From NCBI RefSeq assembly GCF_018687635.1, contig NZ_CP061300.1, forward strand, positions 558,001 to 622,000: a stretch of DNA of 64,000 bases, read 5' to 3'. Origin of the DNA: Polynucleobacter sp. MWH-Braz-FAM2G (lineage in GTDB: Bacteria > Pseudomonadota > Gammaproteobacteria > Burkholderiales > Burkholderiaceae). The translations under genes were made by a program, and so were the position numbers. Each line of letters begins with the position of its first letter. Within the stretch, counting starts at the first letter, position 1. The notes below the pieces were generated by a model that ran no database searches, was not told where the DNA came from, and saw only the letters and a program-made list of their open reading frames with translations. Below, piece after piece: positions 30,673 through 39,608 of this stretch.

Positions 30673-32169
30673 TTAGTCTATCTGACCCATGCCCCGCCAA
30701 TTGCTACAAAGGCTAAAGTCAAATTTGGATAAGACGCGACCAAATCGTTCAATCTCTAAGCTATCCAATGGTTTGCAAGCCTCAAAACCAGAGTTGTTTC
30801 CTATGGGCATACCATGAGGCATGCCTGACCATTGAATAAGAAGGACATTCGCTCCTGGCGGGAGCTCTCCAAACCAGAGATCAAATTGATCTTTTCTTTG
30901 GTCTAAAACAAACACAGTAGTGGGTGAGGCATACCAAGCGGCGCGGCTACCCAAGGTCCAATTTTGTACGGCGATACCTTGTGCATTAGAGCCCTTTGTT
31001 AGTTCCGCAGCTTTTTGACCAGCTGCTTTCCATCCATATAAATCAGCGATGGGATTGGATTTCACAGATGTGGTGCTAATACCTCCTGATAAGACATAAG
31101 CAAAACCAATGCAACATAAAGCGATTTGCAGGGCAAATAGAATGCGAATCCATTGGCGATGTTGTGTAGCCCATGCTTTTGCCAAACCAATTCCTGCAAA
31201 AGGTGCAAGACAGAACCAAGCAGGTGAGGTCCAATGTGGCAGACCGCCGCCGCCAGAGAGGCTGACAAAAATGATGAAGGGAATTAAAAAGAAACCAAAA
31301 AGCGCTAGCAATGAAAGTTTTGTTGCATGCATGCAGTCTTTTAAAAAAACAACAGCACCTAATATTAGGAGAGGGCCAAAGACAAGTATTTGAACGCCGA
31401 TGTAAGCGACCAATCTTCGCCAAAGCCATTCGCCGCCACTGCCATGGGCAAGTTGGTATTTAAATGAGATCCAATCATTAGCCCAATTCCAATACAGAAC
31501 TGGCGTAATGAGTAGTAAGGCGATGAGTGCTGCAATCCAGAAGCCAGATTTAGAGAGCCAGCGCTTTCTGGGTGTGCTCAAGAAGACAAATAACAATGCA
31601 AGAGCAGTAAAGCTGGCCGTGTATTTACTAAGACCTGCTAGTCCCAGCAGAATGCCTGTGGCCATCCAATCGCCAAAGCTAAATTTATCTTTTGTGAGCC
31701 AACGCAAGGCCATCAACATCAGACCAAGGCTTAAGGGGGCTAGTAAAGTATCGGGCAATAAACCAATTGCCAAAATATGAAGCATAGGCGCAGCGATGAT
31801 GGCTAAGACAGCCATCAATCCGCACAAATTAGCTGATGGGAGTGCACTTGTGAGATATCCCGCATTACGCCCGCGAATAAAGTGATGCACTTCAACGGTT
31901 ACCTGATAAACCAAATAACAGGAAATAATCCAGAGCAATTCTGGAATCAGTCTAATGATGCCCTCTAAGGAAGTGAGAGTCACTAATGGCCATTGAATCC
32001 AGCCTACCAAAGGCGGATGATCATAGTAGCTCCAGTCAAGGTGTTGAGCATACAGCGCATAGTGGGCTTCATCTACTGAAAATTCGATTGAAAATCCCAA
32101 GGCTAGATGCACTCCTGCGGCAATCAAGACACAGATGACGGCCCAACTGGAAGGAGATTGATGGCGCAT
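30673..32169 (-). CDS. GT39/ArnT-like membrane glycosyltransferase
   Basis: The 498-residue protein has some ten hydrophobic helices. Near the N-terminus it shows the acidic loop motif FSVDEAHYALYAQHL followed by YYDHPPLVGW, the signature of the dolichyl-phosphate-mannose and ArnT type (PMT_2) glycosyltransferases. These use polyprenyl-phosphate sugars at the periplasmic face. The C-terminal soluble part (about 350-498) has no known motif. It is the first gene of the minus-strand envelope operon, 49 bp before UPF0104. The sugar and target (lipid A, glycan or protein) are unknown. Confidence 0.87.
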   Translation of the reverse strand: MRHQSPSSWAVICVLIAAGVHLALGFSIEFSVDEAHYALYAQHLDWSYYDHPPLVGWIQWPLVTLTSLEGIIRLIPELLWIISCYLVYQVTVEVHHFIRGRNAGYLTSALPSANLCGLMAVLAIIAAPMLHILAIGLLPDTLLAPLSLGLMLMALRWLTKDKFSFGDWMATGILLGLAGLSKYTASFTALALLFVFLSTPRKRWLSKSGFWIAALIALLLITPVLYWNWANDWISFKYQLAHGSGGEWLWRRLVAYIGVQILVFGPLLILGAVVFLKDCMHATKLSLLALFGFFLIPFIIFVSLSGGGGLPHWTSPAWFCLAPFAGIGLAKAWATQHRQWIRILFALQIALCCIGFAYVLSGGISTTSVKSNPIADLYGWKAAGQKAAELTKGSNAQGIAVQNWTLGSRAAWYASPTTVFVLDQRKDQFDLWFGELPPGANVLLIQWSGMPHGMPIGNNSGFEACKPLDSLEIERFGRVLSKFDFSLCSNWRGMGQID

Positions 32170-32216
32170 ATGCTGATTTTAGACTCATGCAGGCTATTCT
32201 TTGGGACAATTAAAGT

Positions 32217-33017
32217 ATGTTGAAACAAGTCATCAGATATTTATTTCTAGGCGTAGCCTTTTTCTTGGTTGGCTGTGCTGGCCTAAGTACTGATTCTGTG
32301 CAAAACGAAGCTGGTCAAGCAATTAACTTAGACCAATTACCGGCCCAGGAAGAGCTGCCTAAATTCTCAAGCGAAACTGCCCGTGAAGGTATGCCAAATG
32401 GCTGGAACTTTTATCGCATAGCCCCCTTCAAAAAGAACACGGTTTACCGTCTTGAAAACTATCAAGGTAGAACGGTGCTAAGTGCTAATTCCAAAACATC
32501 TGCTTCTGGGTTGGCAGTTAAGTTGCGTCCTCGTCAAGCATCCAACTTATGGTTGCAGTGGGAGTGGAAGGCGATAACTCCAATCGTCAATGCTGATAAT
32601 GCTGATGGTTACACGGATGATGCACCGCTACGCATATTGGTTGCTTTCGATGGCAACAAGTCGAAACTGCCTTTAAAAGAAAAAATGACTTTTGAAATGG
32701 CCAATCTGATTAGTGGACAAGAGATGCCATACGCCACATTGATGTATATCTGGTCAGGAAAATCTCCCATAGACACAATCATTAGCAATGCACACACCTC
32801 CAGAATTAAGATGATTGTTGTGGATTCTGGTTGGGAAAATTTAGGTCAATGGCATAAACATCAACGTGACTTGGCTGCTGACTTCAAACGGGCTTATGGG
32901 GAGGCGCCTGGCGAAGTCATTGGGATTGCATTACTTACTGATACTGACAATACCAAATCAGAAACACGTGCTTTTTATGGTGATATTGAATTGATTCGCA
33001 AAACTCAAAAGCAGTAA
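32217..33017 (+). CDS. DUF3047 lipoprotein
   Basis: The 266-residue protein carries a lipoprotein signal with lipobox FLVGC (Cys about residue 19). The mature part matches DUF3047: the LWLQWEWKAITP segment and the late IGIALLTDTDNTKSETRAFYGDIEL segment are typical, giving a beta-sandwich resembling carbohydrate-binding modules. No enzyme activity is known. It is divergent from the GT39 gene (47 bp apart) and convergent with copA, so it may belong functionally with the envelope operon. Confidence 0.83.
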   Translation: MLKQVIRYLFLGVAFFLVGCAGLSTDSVQNEAGQAINLDQLPAQEELPKFSSETAREGMPNGWNFYRIAPFKKNTVYRLENYQGRTVLSANSKTSASGLAVKLRPRQASNLWLQWEWKAITPIVNADNADGYTDDAPLRILVAFDGNKSKLPLKEKMTFEMANLISGQEMPYATLMYIWSGKSPIDTIISNAHTSRIKMIVVDSGWENLGQWHKHQRDLAADFKRAYGEAPGEVIGIALLTDTDNTKSETRAFYGDIELIRKTQKQ

Positions 33018-33028
33018 TAAAACATTGT

Positions 33029-33048
33029 CTAGGTTGAACTTAACCTAG
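33029..33048 (-). terminator. Hairpin overlapping the copA stop
   Basis: A perfect 7-bp stem CTAGGTT/AACCTAG with a 6-base loop lies between the convergent DUF3047 and copA genes and covers the copA stop codon. On the minus strand it is followed by a T-containing stretch (GTTTTATT), so it could terminate copA mRNA; on the plus strand no T-run follows. Confidence 0.45.
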
Positions 33049-35315
33049 TGCTGGGAAGGGTGCCAGCGCTTCAATAAGAGTGCATTGCTCAATACGCAGA
33101 AACTGGAGAGTGCCATGGCGCTGCCAGCTAGCATGGGTGATAGGTAGCCCAAGGCAGCCAGGGGAATGCCTGTGGCGTTAAAAATAAATGCCCAGAATAA
33201 ATTTTGCTGAATTTTTCGCCAGGTTCTTTTTGAAATATCAATTGCATTTGCCACTAACGTTGGATCGCCTCTCATTAAAGTGATTCCGGCTGCTTGCATG
33301 GCCACATCAGTACCTGTTGACATTGCCATTCCAACATCAGAAGTAGCTAGGGCTGGGGCATCATTTACGCCGTCACCCACCATTGCAACAAACTGACGTT
33401 GACCATTCTTTAATTGAAGTTGACGAATAATGTTCGCCTTATCGCTTGGCATAATTTGCGCAAACACTTCTTGAATACCAATATTTTTTGCAACACGATT
33501 AGCTGCCGCGACATTATCTCCAGAAAGCATGACTGTGCGAATATGCATGTCGTTTAATGAAGTAATTGCATCTTTTGAGCTATCTTTAAGTTCATCTCCA
33601 AAAGTAATGATGGCAATTGGCGACGAAGGCGCTTCACCATTCATTAAGACGGAAACAGTTTGACCTGCCTCAAAACATGTTTTTGCTTTTTCTAGGATCG
33701 CGCAATAATGCGGACTTCCCTCCAATGATGCAATGCTTTGAAGAGTAAGATTTTGACCTTTAAAAACTCCTGAGCTGGGTTTGCCGCTAATACCAATGCC
33801 TGCCAATGCTTTGCTATCCATGGGAATAATGGGTTCTATTCTCTTTTGTTTTGCCGCCTCAAGTAGAGCTTTTGCAAGTGGATGTTCGCTGCCTAGTTGA
33901 AGTCCTGCGGCACTTGTGAGAATGTCGTCTTCAGAAAATGCATTCGTAAACGAAATAATCCCAAGCAGTTGTGGCTTGCCAATAGTGAGGGTGCCAGTTT
34001 TATCAAAGGCAACGACATTTAAGCGGTGCGCCAACTCCAATACCTGCGGATCTTTAATTAAGATCCCATAGCGAGCTGCTACGCCAGTTCCTGCCATGAT
34101 GGCTGCCGGTGTCGCAAGACCAAGGGCGCATGGACATGCAATCACTAATACAGATACCGCTCTCAAAATAGCAATTGATGCGGAGTCTAAATAGAACCAA
34201 TTGGCCAATCCAGTGATGATCGCTATGGCTATAACGCTAGGTACAAAAATAGCACTTACTTGATCAACTAGTTTTTGGATGGGTGCTTTTTGGGTCTGAG
34301 CATCCTCTACTAGTGAAATGATTTTCGAAAGAACGCTCTCAACTCCTACTGCTTGCGCCTCAATGACCAAAAGACCTTCGCCATTTAGCGAGCCACCAAT
34401 CACTTTTTCAGTTAGATGTTTTTTGACGGGCTCACTCTCGCCTGTAAGAAGAGATTCATCAACATGACTGCTGCCACGAAGAATGACGCCATCCACCGGA
34501 ATGCGCTCACCTGGTAAAACCAAGATGCGGTCTTTGGGGAAAACCTGATCCAAAGGAAGATCGCGAAATTGATCTAAGGGAGAGTTTTCGGAAATGATGA
34601 TATTTCGTTCAATGACTTTGGCGTGTTCGGGCCAAAGCTTCTGAAGGGCGCGTATTGCTTCACTCGTTTGTTGTTTGGCTCTGGACTCTAACCATTTGCC
34701 AAGCAAGACCATGCAAATGATTACTGCAGAGCCTTCAAAATATAGTTCATGCGCTGCATGATCTGATGACAGCATTTGGTAAATACTTAATCCATAGGCG
34801 GCACTTGTGCCAAGTGCTACAAGCAAATCCATATTGCCAACCCCAGACATCAGGGATTTAAAGCCAGCTTTATAAAAACGCCATCCTAAAAAAAATTGAA
34901 CTGGGCTTGCTAGTAGAAGTTGCCATTTTGGTGCAAGGGCCCAATGAATTCCGAAGGGCATTAGGAACATTGGTAGAAAGAGTGGGGCGGAGAGAGCAAA
35001 GCCTAATAAAACACGTCCTAGACCGTCTGCCCCCCAGAATAATTTAGCTGGCGCTAGCTCTTGGGTGCCATGAGGTGTACTGACTTTGGCTTCATAGCCT
35101 GTCTTTTGGACCATGGCGATAATTTCATCAATTTTGACTCCAGAATTGGTATTTAGGCGAATTTTGGCCTGCTCAGTGGCTAAATTGACGCTGGCTGCCT
35201 CGACCCCAGGAATTTTGTCCAAGGCCTTCTCAACCCTGCCCACACAAGAGGCGCAAGTCATGCCGCCAATATCTAGAGTAAATAGCTCGGAATTCGTGTC
35301 TTTTTGAGTGTTCAT
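33045..35315 (-). CDS. copA: Copper-translocating P1B-type ATPase
   Basis: The 756-residue ATPase exports Cu(I) across the inner membrane. Domains in order: one N-terminal heavy-metal-binding domain with GMTCASC (Cys21, Cys24), eight predicted membrane helices, the actuator motif LTGESEP, the CPC metal site (394-396, ACPCALGLATPA), the phosphorylated Asp438 in DKTGTLT, the HP motif in SEHPLAKALL, and GDGVNDAPAL. The CPC motif indicates copper or silver. A small copper-chaperone gene is divergent, 51 bp away. No CueR-type regulator is in the window. Confidence 0.95.
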   Translation of the reverse strand: MNTQKDTNSELFTLDIGGMTCASCVGRVEKALDKIPGVEAASVNLATEQAKIRLNTNSGVKIDEIIAMVQKTGYEAKVSTPHGTQELAPAKLFWGADGLGRVLLGFALSAPLFLPMFLMPFGIHWALAPKWQLLLASPVQFFLGWRFYKAGFKSLMSGVGNMDLLVALGTSAAYGLSIYQMLSSDHAAHELYFEGSAVIICMVLLGKWLESRAKQQTSEAIRALQKLWPEHAKVIERNIIISENSPLDQFRDLPLDQVFPKDRILVLPGERIPVDGVILRGSSHVDESLLTGESEPVKKHLTEKVIGGSLNGEGLLVIEAQAVGVESVLSKIISLVEDAQTQKAPIQKLVDQVSAIFVPSVIAIAIITGLANWFYLDSASIAILRAVSVLVIACPCALGLATPAAIMAGTGVAARYGILIKDPQVLELAHRLNVVAFDKTGTLTIGKPQLLGIISFTNAFSEDDILTSAAGLQLGSEHPLAKALLEAAKQKRIEPIIPMDSKALAGIGISGKPSSGVFKGQNLTLQSIASLEGSPHYCAILEKAKTCFEAGQTVSVLMNGEAPSSPIAIITFGDELKDSSKDAITSLNDMHIRTVMLSGDNVAAANRVAKNIGIQEVFAQIMPSDKANIIRQLQLKNGQRQFVAMVGDGVNDAPALATSDVGMAMSTGTDVAMQAAGITLMRGDPTLVANAIDISKRTWRKIQQNLFWAFIFNATGIPLAALGYLSPMLAGSAMALSSFCVLSNALLLKRWHPSQH

Positions 35316-35366
35316 ATAGAAGATAATCTACCCCATGAATGCCATGCTTACATTAAAAAGGTCTTT

Positions 35367-35561
35367 ATGTTGACTCTAAAAGTATCCGGAATGACTTGTG
35401 GTGGCTGTATTAATGCCGTTACTCGGGCGATTCAGGCAGAGGATCCGCAAGCAAAGTTGCAGGCAGATTTAACGACTCAGACCATCAATCTTGAGACAAG
35501 TCTGCCAATAGAGAAGGCTAGTCAGCTCATAACAGATGCCGGCTTTCCAGTTGTTCAATAG
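35367..35561 (+). CDS. copZ: Small heavy-metal-associated (CopZ-like) chaperone
   Basis: The 64-residue protein is a single HMA domain with the metal-binding motif GMTCGGC (Cys11, Cys14) at the N-terminus. CopZ-type proteins carry Cu(I) in the cytoplasm to CopA. The ATG at 35367 is preceded by AAAAAGG six bases upstream and gives the exact domain start. A GTG at 35304 would extend into the copA gene and is rejected. It faces copA across a short shared promoter region. Confidence 0.88.
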   Translation: MLTLKVSGMTCGGCINAVTRAIQAEDPQAKLQADLTTQTINLETSLPIEKASQLITDAGFPVVQ

Positions 35562-35626
35562 CAATTGTTTAGAATGACCGCAAATCTAATAAAACTTGCA
35601 GTTTTGTCCTCAAAGGATCGTGATTT

Positions 35627-36274
35627 ATGTTCTTCAGTAAGTTAATGCCTCACGATGGTAATTTCTTCGAGCTTTTCAATGAGCACGCCAATAATATTGT
35701 GTCTGCATCCGAATCTTTTTTAAAGTTCGTTGAGCATTACAACGATGAAACATTGCGAGCTAAGTACACCCAAGAGGTGGATAAAGCAGAGCATGCTTGC
35801 GATGATGTTGTGAAAGAGGTGCATCGTCGATTGCATAAAACTTTCATTACACCGATTGATAGAGACCAAATTTTTTCACTCATCAATACGATGGATGATG
35901 TGGCTGACCTGTTGCAGAATGGTACAGAAGCGATGCATTTGTATGATGTGAAGAAGATGACGTCTGAGATGTTGCAAATGGCGGAACTCTGCAACCAGTG
36001 CTGTATTGGAATGAGAAATGCTGTTGCCACTTTAAAAGACATTTCAGATCCAGAGGTGGCCAAAGCTGCCTTGAAGACCTGTGACGAGATTGATCACTTG
36101 GAGTCTGGTGCGGATCGTCTGCTTTCCACGGCTATCACAAAGTTATTCCGTGAAGATATCGAAGTTCGTGAGCTGATCAAGTGCCAACGCATTTATGAGT
36201 TACTCGAAGAAGTTACCGATAAATGTGAAGACGTTGCCAACTTGGTTGAGGGCATTGTTCTTGAAAACTCTTAA
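35627..36274 (+). CDS. DUF47/PhoU-like phosphate transport accessory protein
   Basis: The 215-residue all-helical protein belongs to the DUF47 (PhoU_div) family, recognised by MPHDGNFFELFNEHANNIV at the start, THRIFITPIDRDQIF-like sequence in the middle (HKTFITPIDRDQIF) and acidic metal-binding helices such as DEIDHLESGADRL. Such proteins are found directly before Pit transporters and are thought to adjust their activity. Here pit follows 11 bp downstream, so the two form one operon. AAGGA lies nine bases before the ATG. Confidence 0.93.
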   Translation: MFFSKLMPHDGNFFELFNEHANNIVSASESFLKFVEHYNDETLRAKYTQEVDKAEHACDDVVKEVHRRLHKTFITPIDRDQIFSLINTMDDVADLLQNGTEAMHLYDVKKMTSEMLQMAELCNQCCIGMRNAVATLKDISDPEVAKAALKTCDEIDHLESGADRLLSTAITKLFREDIEVRELIKCQRIYELLEEVTDKCEDVANLVEGIVLENS

Positions 36275-36285
36275 GGCGAAATAAG

Positions 36286-37296
36286 TTGCCAGCGACAGAA
36301 GTAGCTTTTTGGGTTGTGGCGCTTTTAGTGGCGCTAGCTCTCGCATTTGATTTCATGAATGGTTTTCATGATGCAGCCAACTCCATTGCAACGGTAGTTT
36401 CTACCGGAGTGCTTAAGCCGCAGCAAGCGGTAGTTTTTGCGGCCTTCTTTAATTTTCTAGCTATTTTTATTTTTCACTTAAGCGTAGCCGCTACAGTTGG
36501 TAAAGGCATTGTTCATCCAAGCGCAGTGGATTTGCACGTTATCTTTGGCGCTTTAGTTGGCGCAATTGTTTGGAATGTCATTACTTGGTATTACGGCATT
36601 CCATCTAGTTCTTCACATGCCTTGATTGGTGGTTTAGTTGGTGCCGCACTCCCTAAAGCAGGTATTGATGGTCTAGTCTGGTCGGGTATTTTGAAGACAG
36701 TCTCTTTTATTTTTATTTCACCGTTTGTTGGTTTCCTGCTTGGTTCATTAATGATGTTGCTAGTAGCTTGGGTTTGTAGAAACGCCAACTTGGCAAAAAC
36801 CGATCGCTGGTTCCGTCGACTTCAGCTACTTTCTGCAAGCGCATATAGCTTGGGTCATGGTGGTAATGATGCGCAAAAGACAATCGGGATTATTTGGTTA
36901 TTGCTGATTATTACTGGATACGCTGACGCTAGCGCAAAGATGCCACCAACATGGACCATCATTTGCTGTTACGTCGCGATAGCCATGGGCACGATGTTTG
37001 GTGGTTGGCGCATTGTGAAAACGATGGGCCAGAAACTTACAAAACTTAAGCCGGTTGGTGGTTTCTGTGCCGAGACAGGTGGAGCCATTACCTTATTTGC
37101 TGCAACTGCTCTGGGTGTGCCTGTTTCTACTACCCATACGATTACAGGGGCTATTGTTGGTGTGGGTTCAACTCAAAGAGCGAGCGCGGTTCGTTGGGGG
37201 GTTGCTGGAAATATTGTTTGGGCATGGATCTTCACCATTCCAGCAACAGCCTTGATGTCGATGGCTGTCTATTATCTAAGCTTGCTAATTTTTTAA
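36286..37296 (+). CDS. pit: Low-affinity inorganic phosphate (PiT) transporter
   Basis: The 336-residue protein has about ten transmembrane helices and the two repeated family signatures: FDFMNGFHDAANSIATVVSTG near the N-terminus, and GGNDAQKTIG near residue 195 together with GVPVSTTHTITGAIVGVG in the second half. It imports metal-phosphate with protons. The start is TTG at 36286, backed by TTAAGGCG seven bases upstream. It forms an operon with the DUF47 gene. A hairpin-rich gap follows before apbC. Confidence 0.94.
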   Translation: MPATEVAFWVVALLVALALAFDFMNGFHDAANSIATVVSTGVLKPQQAVVFAAFFNFLAIFIFHLSVAATVGKGIVHPSAVDLHVIFGALVGAIVWNVITWYYGIPSSSSHALIGGLVGAALPKAGIDGLVWSGILKTVSFIFISPFVGFLLGSLMMLLVAWVCRNANLAKTDRWFRRLQLLSASAYSLGHGGNDAQKTIGIIWLLLIITGYADASAKMPPTWTIICCYVAIAMGTMFGGWRIVKTMGQKLTKLKPVGGFCAETGGAITLFAATALGVPVSTTHTITGAIVGVGSTQRASAVRWGVAGNIVWAWIFTIPATALMSMAVYYLSLLIF

Positions 37297-37306
37297 GGTA
37301 TTGCAT

Positions 37307-37345
37307 GCCGGCTGAAATAGATCACTTTCAGCAAATATTGCCGGC
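37307..37345 (+). other. Nested inverted repeat after pit
   Basis: GCTGAAA (37311-37317) and TTTCAGC (37326-37332) form a perfect 7-bp stem, flanked by two GCCGGC hexamers (37307-37312, 37340-37345) that can also pair. There is no T-run. It starts 10 bases after the pit stop and may act as a transcript end or stability element. Confidence 0.4.
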
Positions 37346-37382
37346 TACGAGTAAGCTAGCGCTAATTAAGAAAATATAAGAG

Positions 37383-37403
37383 ACCTAGGGGTGCATTCTA
37401 GGT
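37383..37403. promoter_or_regulatory. Dyad upstream of apbC
   Basis: ACCTAG-N9-CTAGGT is a perfect 6-bp inverted repeat lying 24-44 bases before the apbC GTG start and just before the AGGAG ribosome site. It may be an operator or an mRNA hairpin. It does not resemble a known IscR site by eye. Confidence 0.3.
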
Positions 37404-37426
37404 TGATTCATTATTAGGAGAAAGTA

Positions 37427-38515
37427 GTGTCAGTTACCCCAGAGTTAGTGCAGGCGACTTTAAAGAATTTAATCGACTCCAACACAAAAATTGACTATGT
37501 GACCGCTAAAAGCGTGAAAAATATTCGCGTTGAAGATGGCGATATTTCTTTGGATATCGTTTTGGGTTATCCAGCTAAAAGTCAATTTGATTCCATTCGC
37601 AAGTCAGTCATTAGTGCTTTGCGTGAATTACCTGGCGTGAAGAATGTCAGCGTCAATGTTTCTAGTCAGATCGTTGCACATGCAGTGCAGCGTGGTGTGA
37701 AGTTATTACCCAGCGTAAAAAATATTATTGCAGTTGCTAGCGGTAAGGGCGGTGTTGGAAAGTCGACTACTGCGGTGAATCTAGCACTCGCTCTTGCTGC
37801 CGAGGGCGCACAAGTAGGAATTTTGGACGCGGATATTTACGGTCCAAGCCAACCCATGATGTTGGGTATTACGGGTAGACCGGATTCCCTTGAAGAGAAC
37901 ACGATTGAGCCGATGGAAGCTTACGGCCTTCAGGCTAGCTCGATTGGTTTTTTAATTGATGATGATGCACCGATGGTCTGGCGTGGTCCTATGGTGACAT
38001 CTGCGTTGGAGCAACTTCTTCGTCAAACTCGTTGGCGTGACCTGGATTACCTAATCGTCGATATGCCTCCTGGCACAGGTGATATTCAATTGACTCTGGC
38101 GCAAAAGGTTCCTGTTACTGGTTCAGTGATTGTGACTACTCCGCAAGATATTGCATTATTAGACGCTCGTAAGGGTCTGAAGATGTTTGAGAAGGTGGGG
38201 GTACCGATCATCGGCATCATTGAAAATATGAGTACCTATGTTTGCACCCAGTGCGGACATGAAGAGCATGTCTTTGGTACTGGTGGTGGCGAAAAAATGT
38301 GTAAAGAATATGGAGTGGATTTCTTAGGCGCTTTACCGCTAAATCTATCCATTCGTGAGCAAGCGGATGCGGGACGTCCTACTGTGGTTGCTGACCCTGA
38401 TGGTGCTATTAGCGCTATTTACAAAGGGATTGCTAGACAGGTGGCTATCCGCGTTGCTACTCTAGCTAAAGATATGAGCAGCAAATTTCCGAACATTGTG
38501 GTTCAAAACACCTGA
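37427..38515 (+). CDS. apbC: Iron-sulfur cluster carrier ApbC/Mrp (NBP35 family)
   Basis: The 362-residue protein has an N-terminal DUF59 (MIP18-like) domain (about 1-85) and a deviant P-loop ATPase domain starting with GKGGVGKS (106-113). The TYVCTQCGHEEHVFG segment holds the CxxC that binds a bridging [4Fe-4S] cluster in the dimer. It delivers Fe-S clusters to target proteins. The GTG start at 37427 has AGGAG seven bases upstream. It lies directly before the formate dehydrogenase cluster, whose proteins need many Fe-S clusters. Confidence 0.94.
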   Translation: MSVTPELVQATLKNLIDSNTKIDYVTAKSVKNIRVEDGDISLDIVLGYPAKSQFDSIRKSVISALRELPGVKNVSVNVSSQIVAHAVQRGVKLLPSVKNIIAVASGKGGVGKSTTAVNLALALAAEGAQVGILDADIYGPSQPMMLGITGRPDSLEENTIEPMEAYGLQASSIGFLIDDDAPMVWRGPMVTSALEQLLRQTRWRDLDYLIVDMPPGTGDIQLTLAQKVPVTGSVIVTTPQDIALLDARKGLKMFEKVGVPIIGIIENMSTYVCTQCGHEEHVFGTGGGEKMCKEYGVDFLGALPLNLSIREQADAGRPTVVADPDGAISAIYKGIARQVAIRVATLAKDMSSKFPNIVVQNT

Positions 38516-38521
38516 GGACTT

Positions 38522-39055
38522 ATGCGTTTTGCGGTATTAATGCGTAAACAAAATATTGATAACCCATGGGTCTCATACCGCTGGGTGCCTCAGGAGGTAT
38601 TGCCAGATTTTGGGCAATTCAATAGCAGTCAAGGCAATTGCATCACGGGCCAATTCTTGGGTCGTGATGCTGAGGGCGAGTCCTGGTTATTTACAGGCTA
38701 CGAATTGGATCTCTTTCCTGACGAGGCAGAAGGTTACTATCTGAATGTATCTGCAACCACACCGAGTTGGTTTGTTATGTGGCGTTTAGAGGAAGATGTT
38801 GAGCGCTATTTAGATGAGCAATCCATTGCCTTGGCAAAATCAGAACCCTCATTTGCAGTGCCGCACCGTATATGCGTCAGCTATAACGAAGCTGCTCGCT
38901 TACTGGATGGTGGGGAGTCGGTAGATACCATTCCTATGAGTGAGCAACACACGGCTTGGTTACAAGAGTACGCTAACGAACACTATCACCCAGAACCCAA
39001 AAAACGTCATAAGCCCGCTTCTTTCAAAGGCGCCGAGCGCCCACTGGAGGAATAA
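38522..39055 (+). CDS. DUF3305 protein, formate dehydrogenase cluster
   Basis: The 177-residue protein fits DUF3305: MRFAVLMRKQNIDNPWVSYRWVPQEVLPDFG and the later TPSWFVMWRLEED segment are typical. No catalytic motif is visible and it lacks a signal peptide. The family is found almost only next to DUF3306, a poly-ferredoxin and TorD-type chaperone genes in formate dehydrogenase clusters. It starts 6 bp after apbC and its stop overlaps the next start. Confidence 0.85.
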   Translation: MRFAVLMRKQNIDNPWVSYRWVPQEVLPDFGQFNSSQGNCITGQFLGRDAEGESWLFTGYELDLFPDEAEGYYLNVSATTPSWFVMWRLEEDVERYLDEQSIALAKSEPSFAVPHRICVSYNEAARLLDGGESVDTIPMSEQHTAWLQEYANEHYHPEPKKRHKPASFKGAERPLEE

Positions 39056-39597
39056 TGGCTGATGGATTTTTAGGTCGCTGGTCTAGGCGCAAAGCCGGTG
39101 TTGATGTTGATGCTCCTCAAGAAAAAAAAATAGAGGCCCCAAAAGAGCCTTCGCAAGACCTTCCTGCTGAGAAGATTGCGGAAGAGGCTTCGCCACTTCC
39201 CACTTTGGATGATGTCGCCAAGATTGATCGTTTTGATCCAGACTTTTCGGCTTTTATGAAACCAGATGTTGATCCTGCTGTTCAGCAGGCGGCTCTTAAG
39301 AAAATGTTTACCGATCCTCATTTCAATATCATGGATGGGTTAGATATCTATATTGATGATTACAGTAAGCTAGACCCCTTGCCCCCAGGAATGCTTGAGC
39401 GAATGACGCAGAGTGATATGTTGAATCTGTTCCGCAAATCTGCTGATCTTGCATCTTCAGATTCAGAACAGAACGAAAGCCGCTTAACAGAGCCGCAAGC
39501 TCAAAGTGCTTTGCCATCCACAGAGCAAAAAACTTCTGCTCAATTGGGTGAAGTGACCGATGCAGTGCCAATTGAACCCGAACAGAAAAAAACTTAA
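39055..39597 (+). CDS. DUF3306 protein, formate dehydrogenase cluster
   Basis: The 180-residue protein begins with the DUF3306 mark MADGFLGRWSRRK. Residues 20-60 are acidic and low in complexity. The core (about 60-125) includes FDPDFSAFMKPDVDPAVQQAALKKMF and LPPGMLERMTQS. The C-terminal third is Gln/Glu/Ser-rich and probably disordered. The function is unknown. It overlaps the DUF3305 stop by one base and precedes the poly-ferredoxin by 11 bp. Confidence 0.85.
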   Translation: MADGFLGRWSRRKAGVDVDAPQEKKIEAPKEPSQDLPAEKIAEEASPLPTLDDVAKIDRFDPDFSAFMKPDVDPAVQQAALKKMFTDPHFNIMDGLDIYIDDYSKLDPLPPGMLERMTQSDMLNLFRKSADLASSDSEQNESRLTEPQAQSALPSTEQKTSAQLGEVTDAVPIEPEQKKT

Positions 39598-39608
39598 GAA
39601 GATAGCGC

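Noticed and set aside
31109..31393. Basic plus-strand frame inside the GT39 gene
   Set aside because: Antisense to a membrane-protein gene; hydrophobic codons read backwards give such Lys/Arg/Pro-rich frames.
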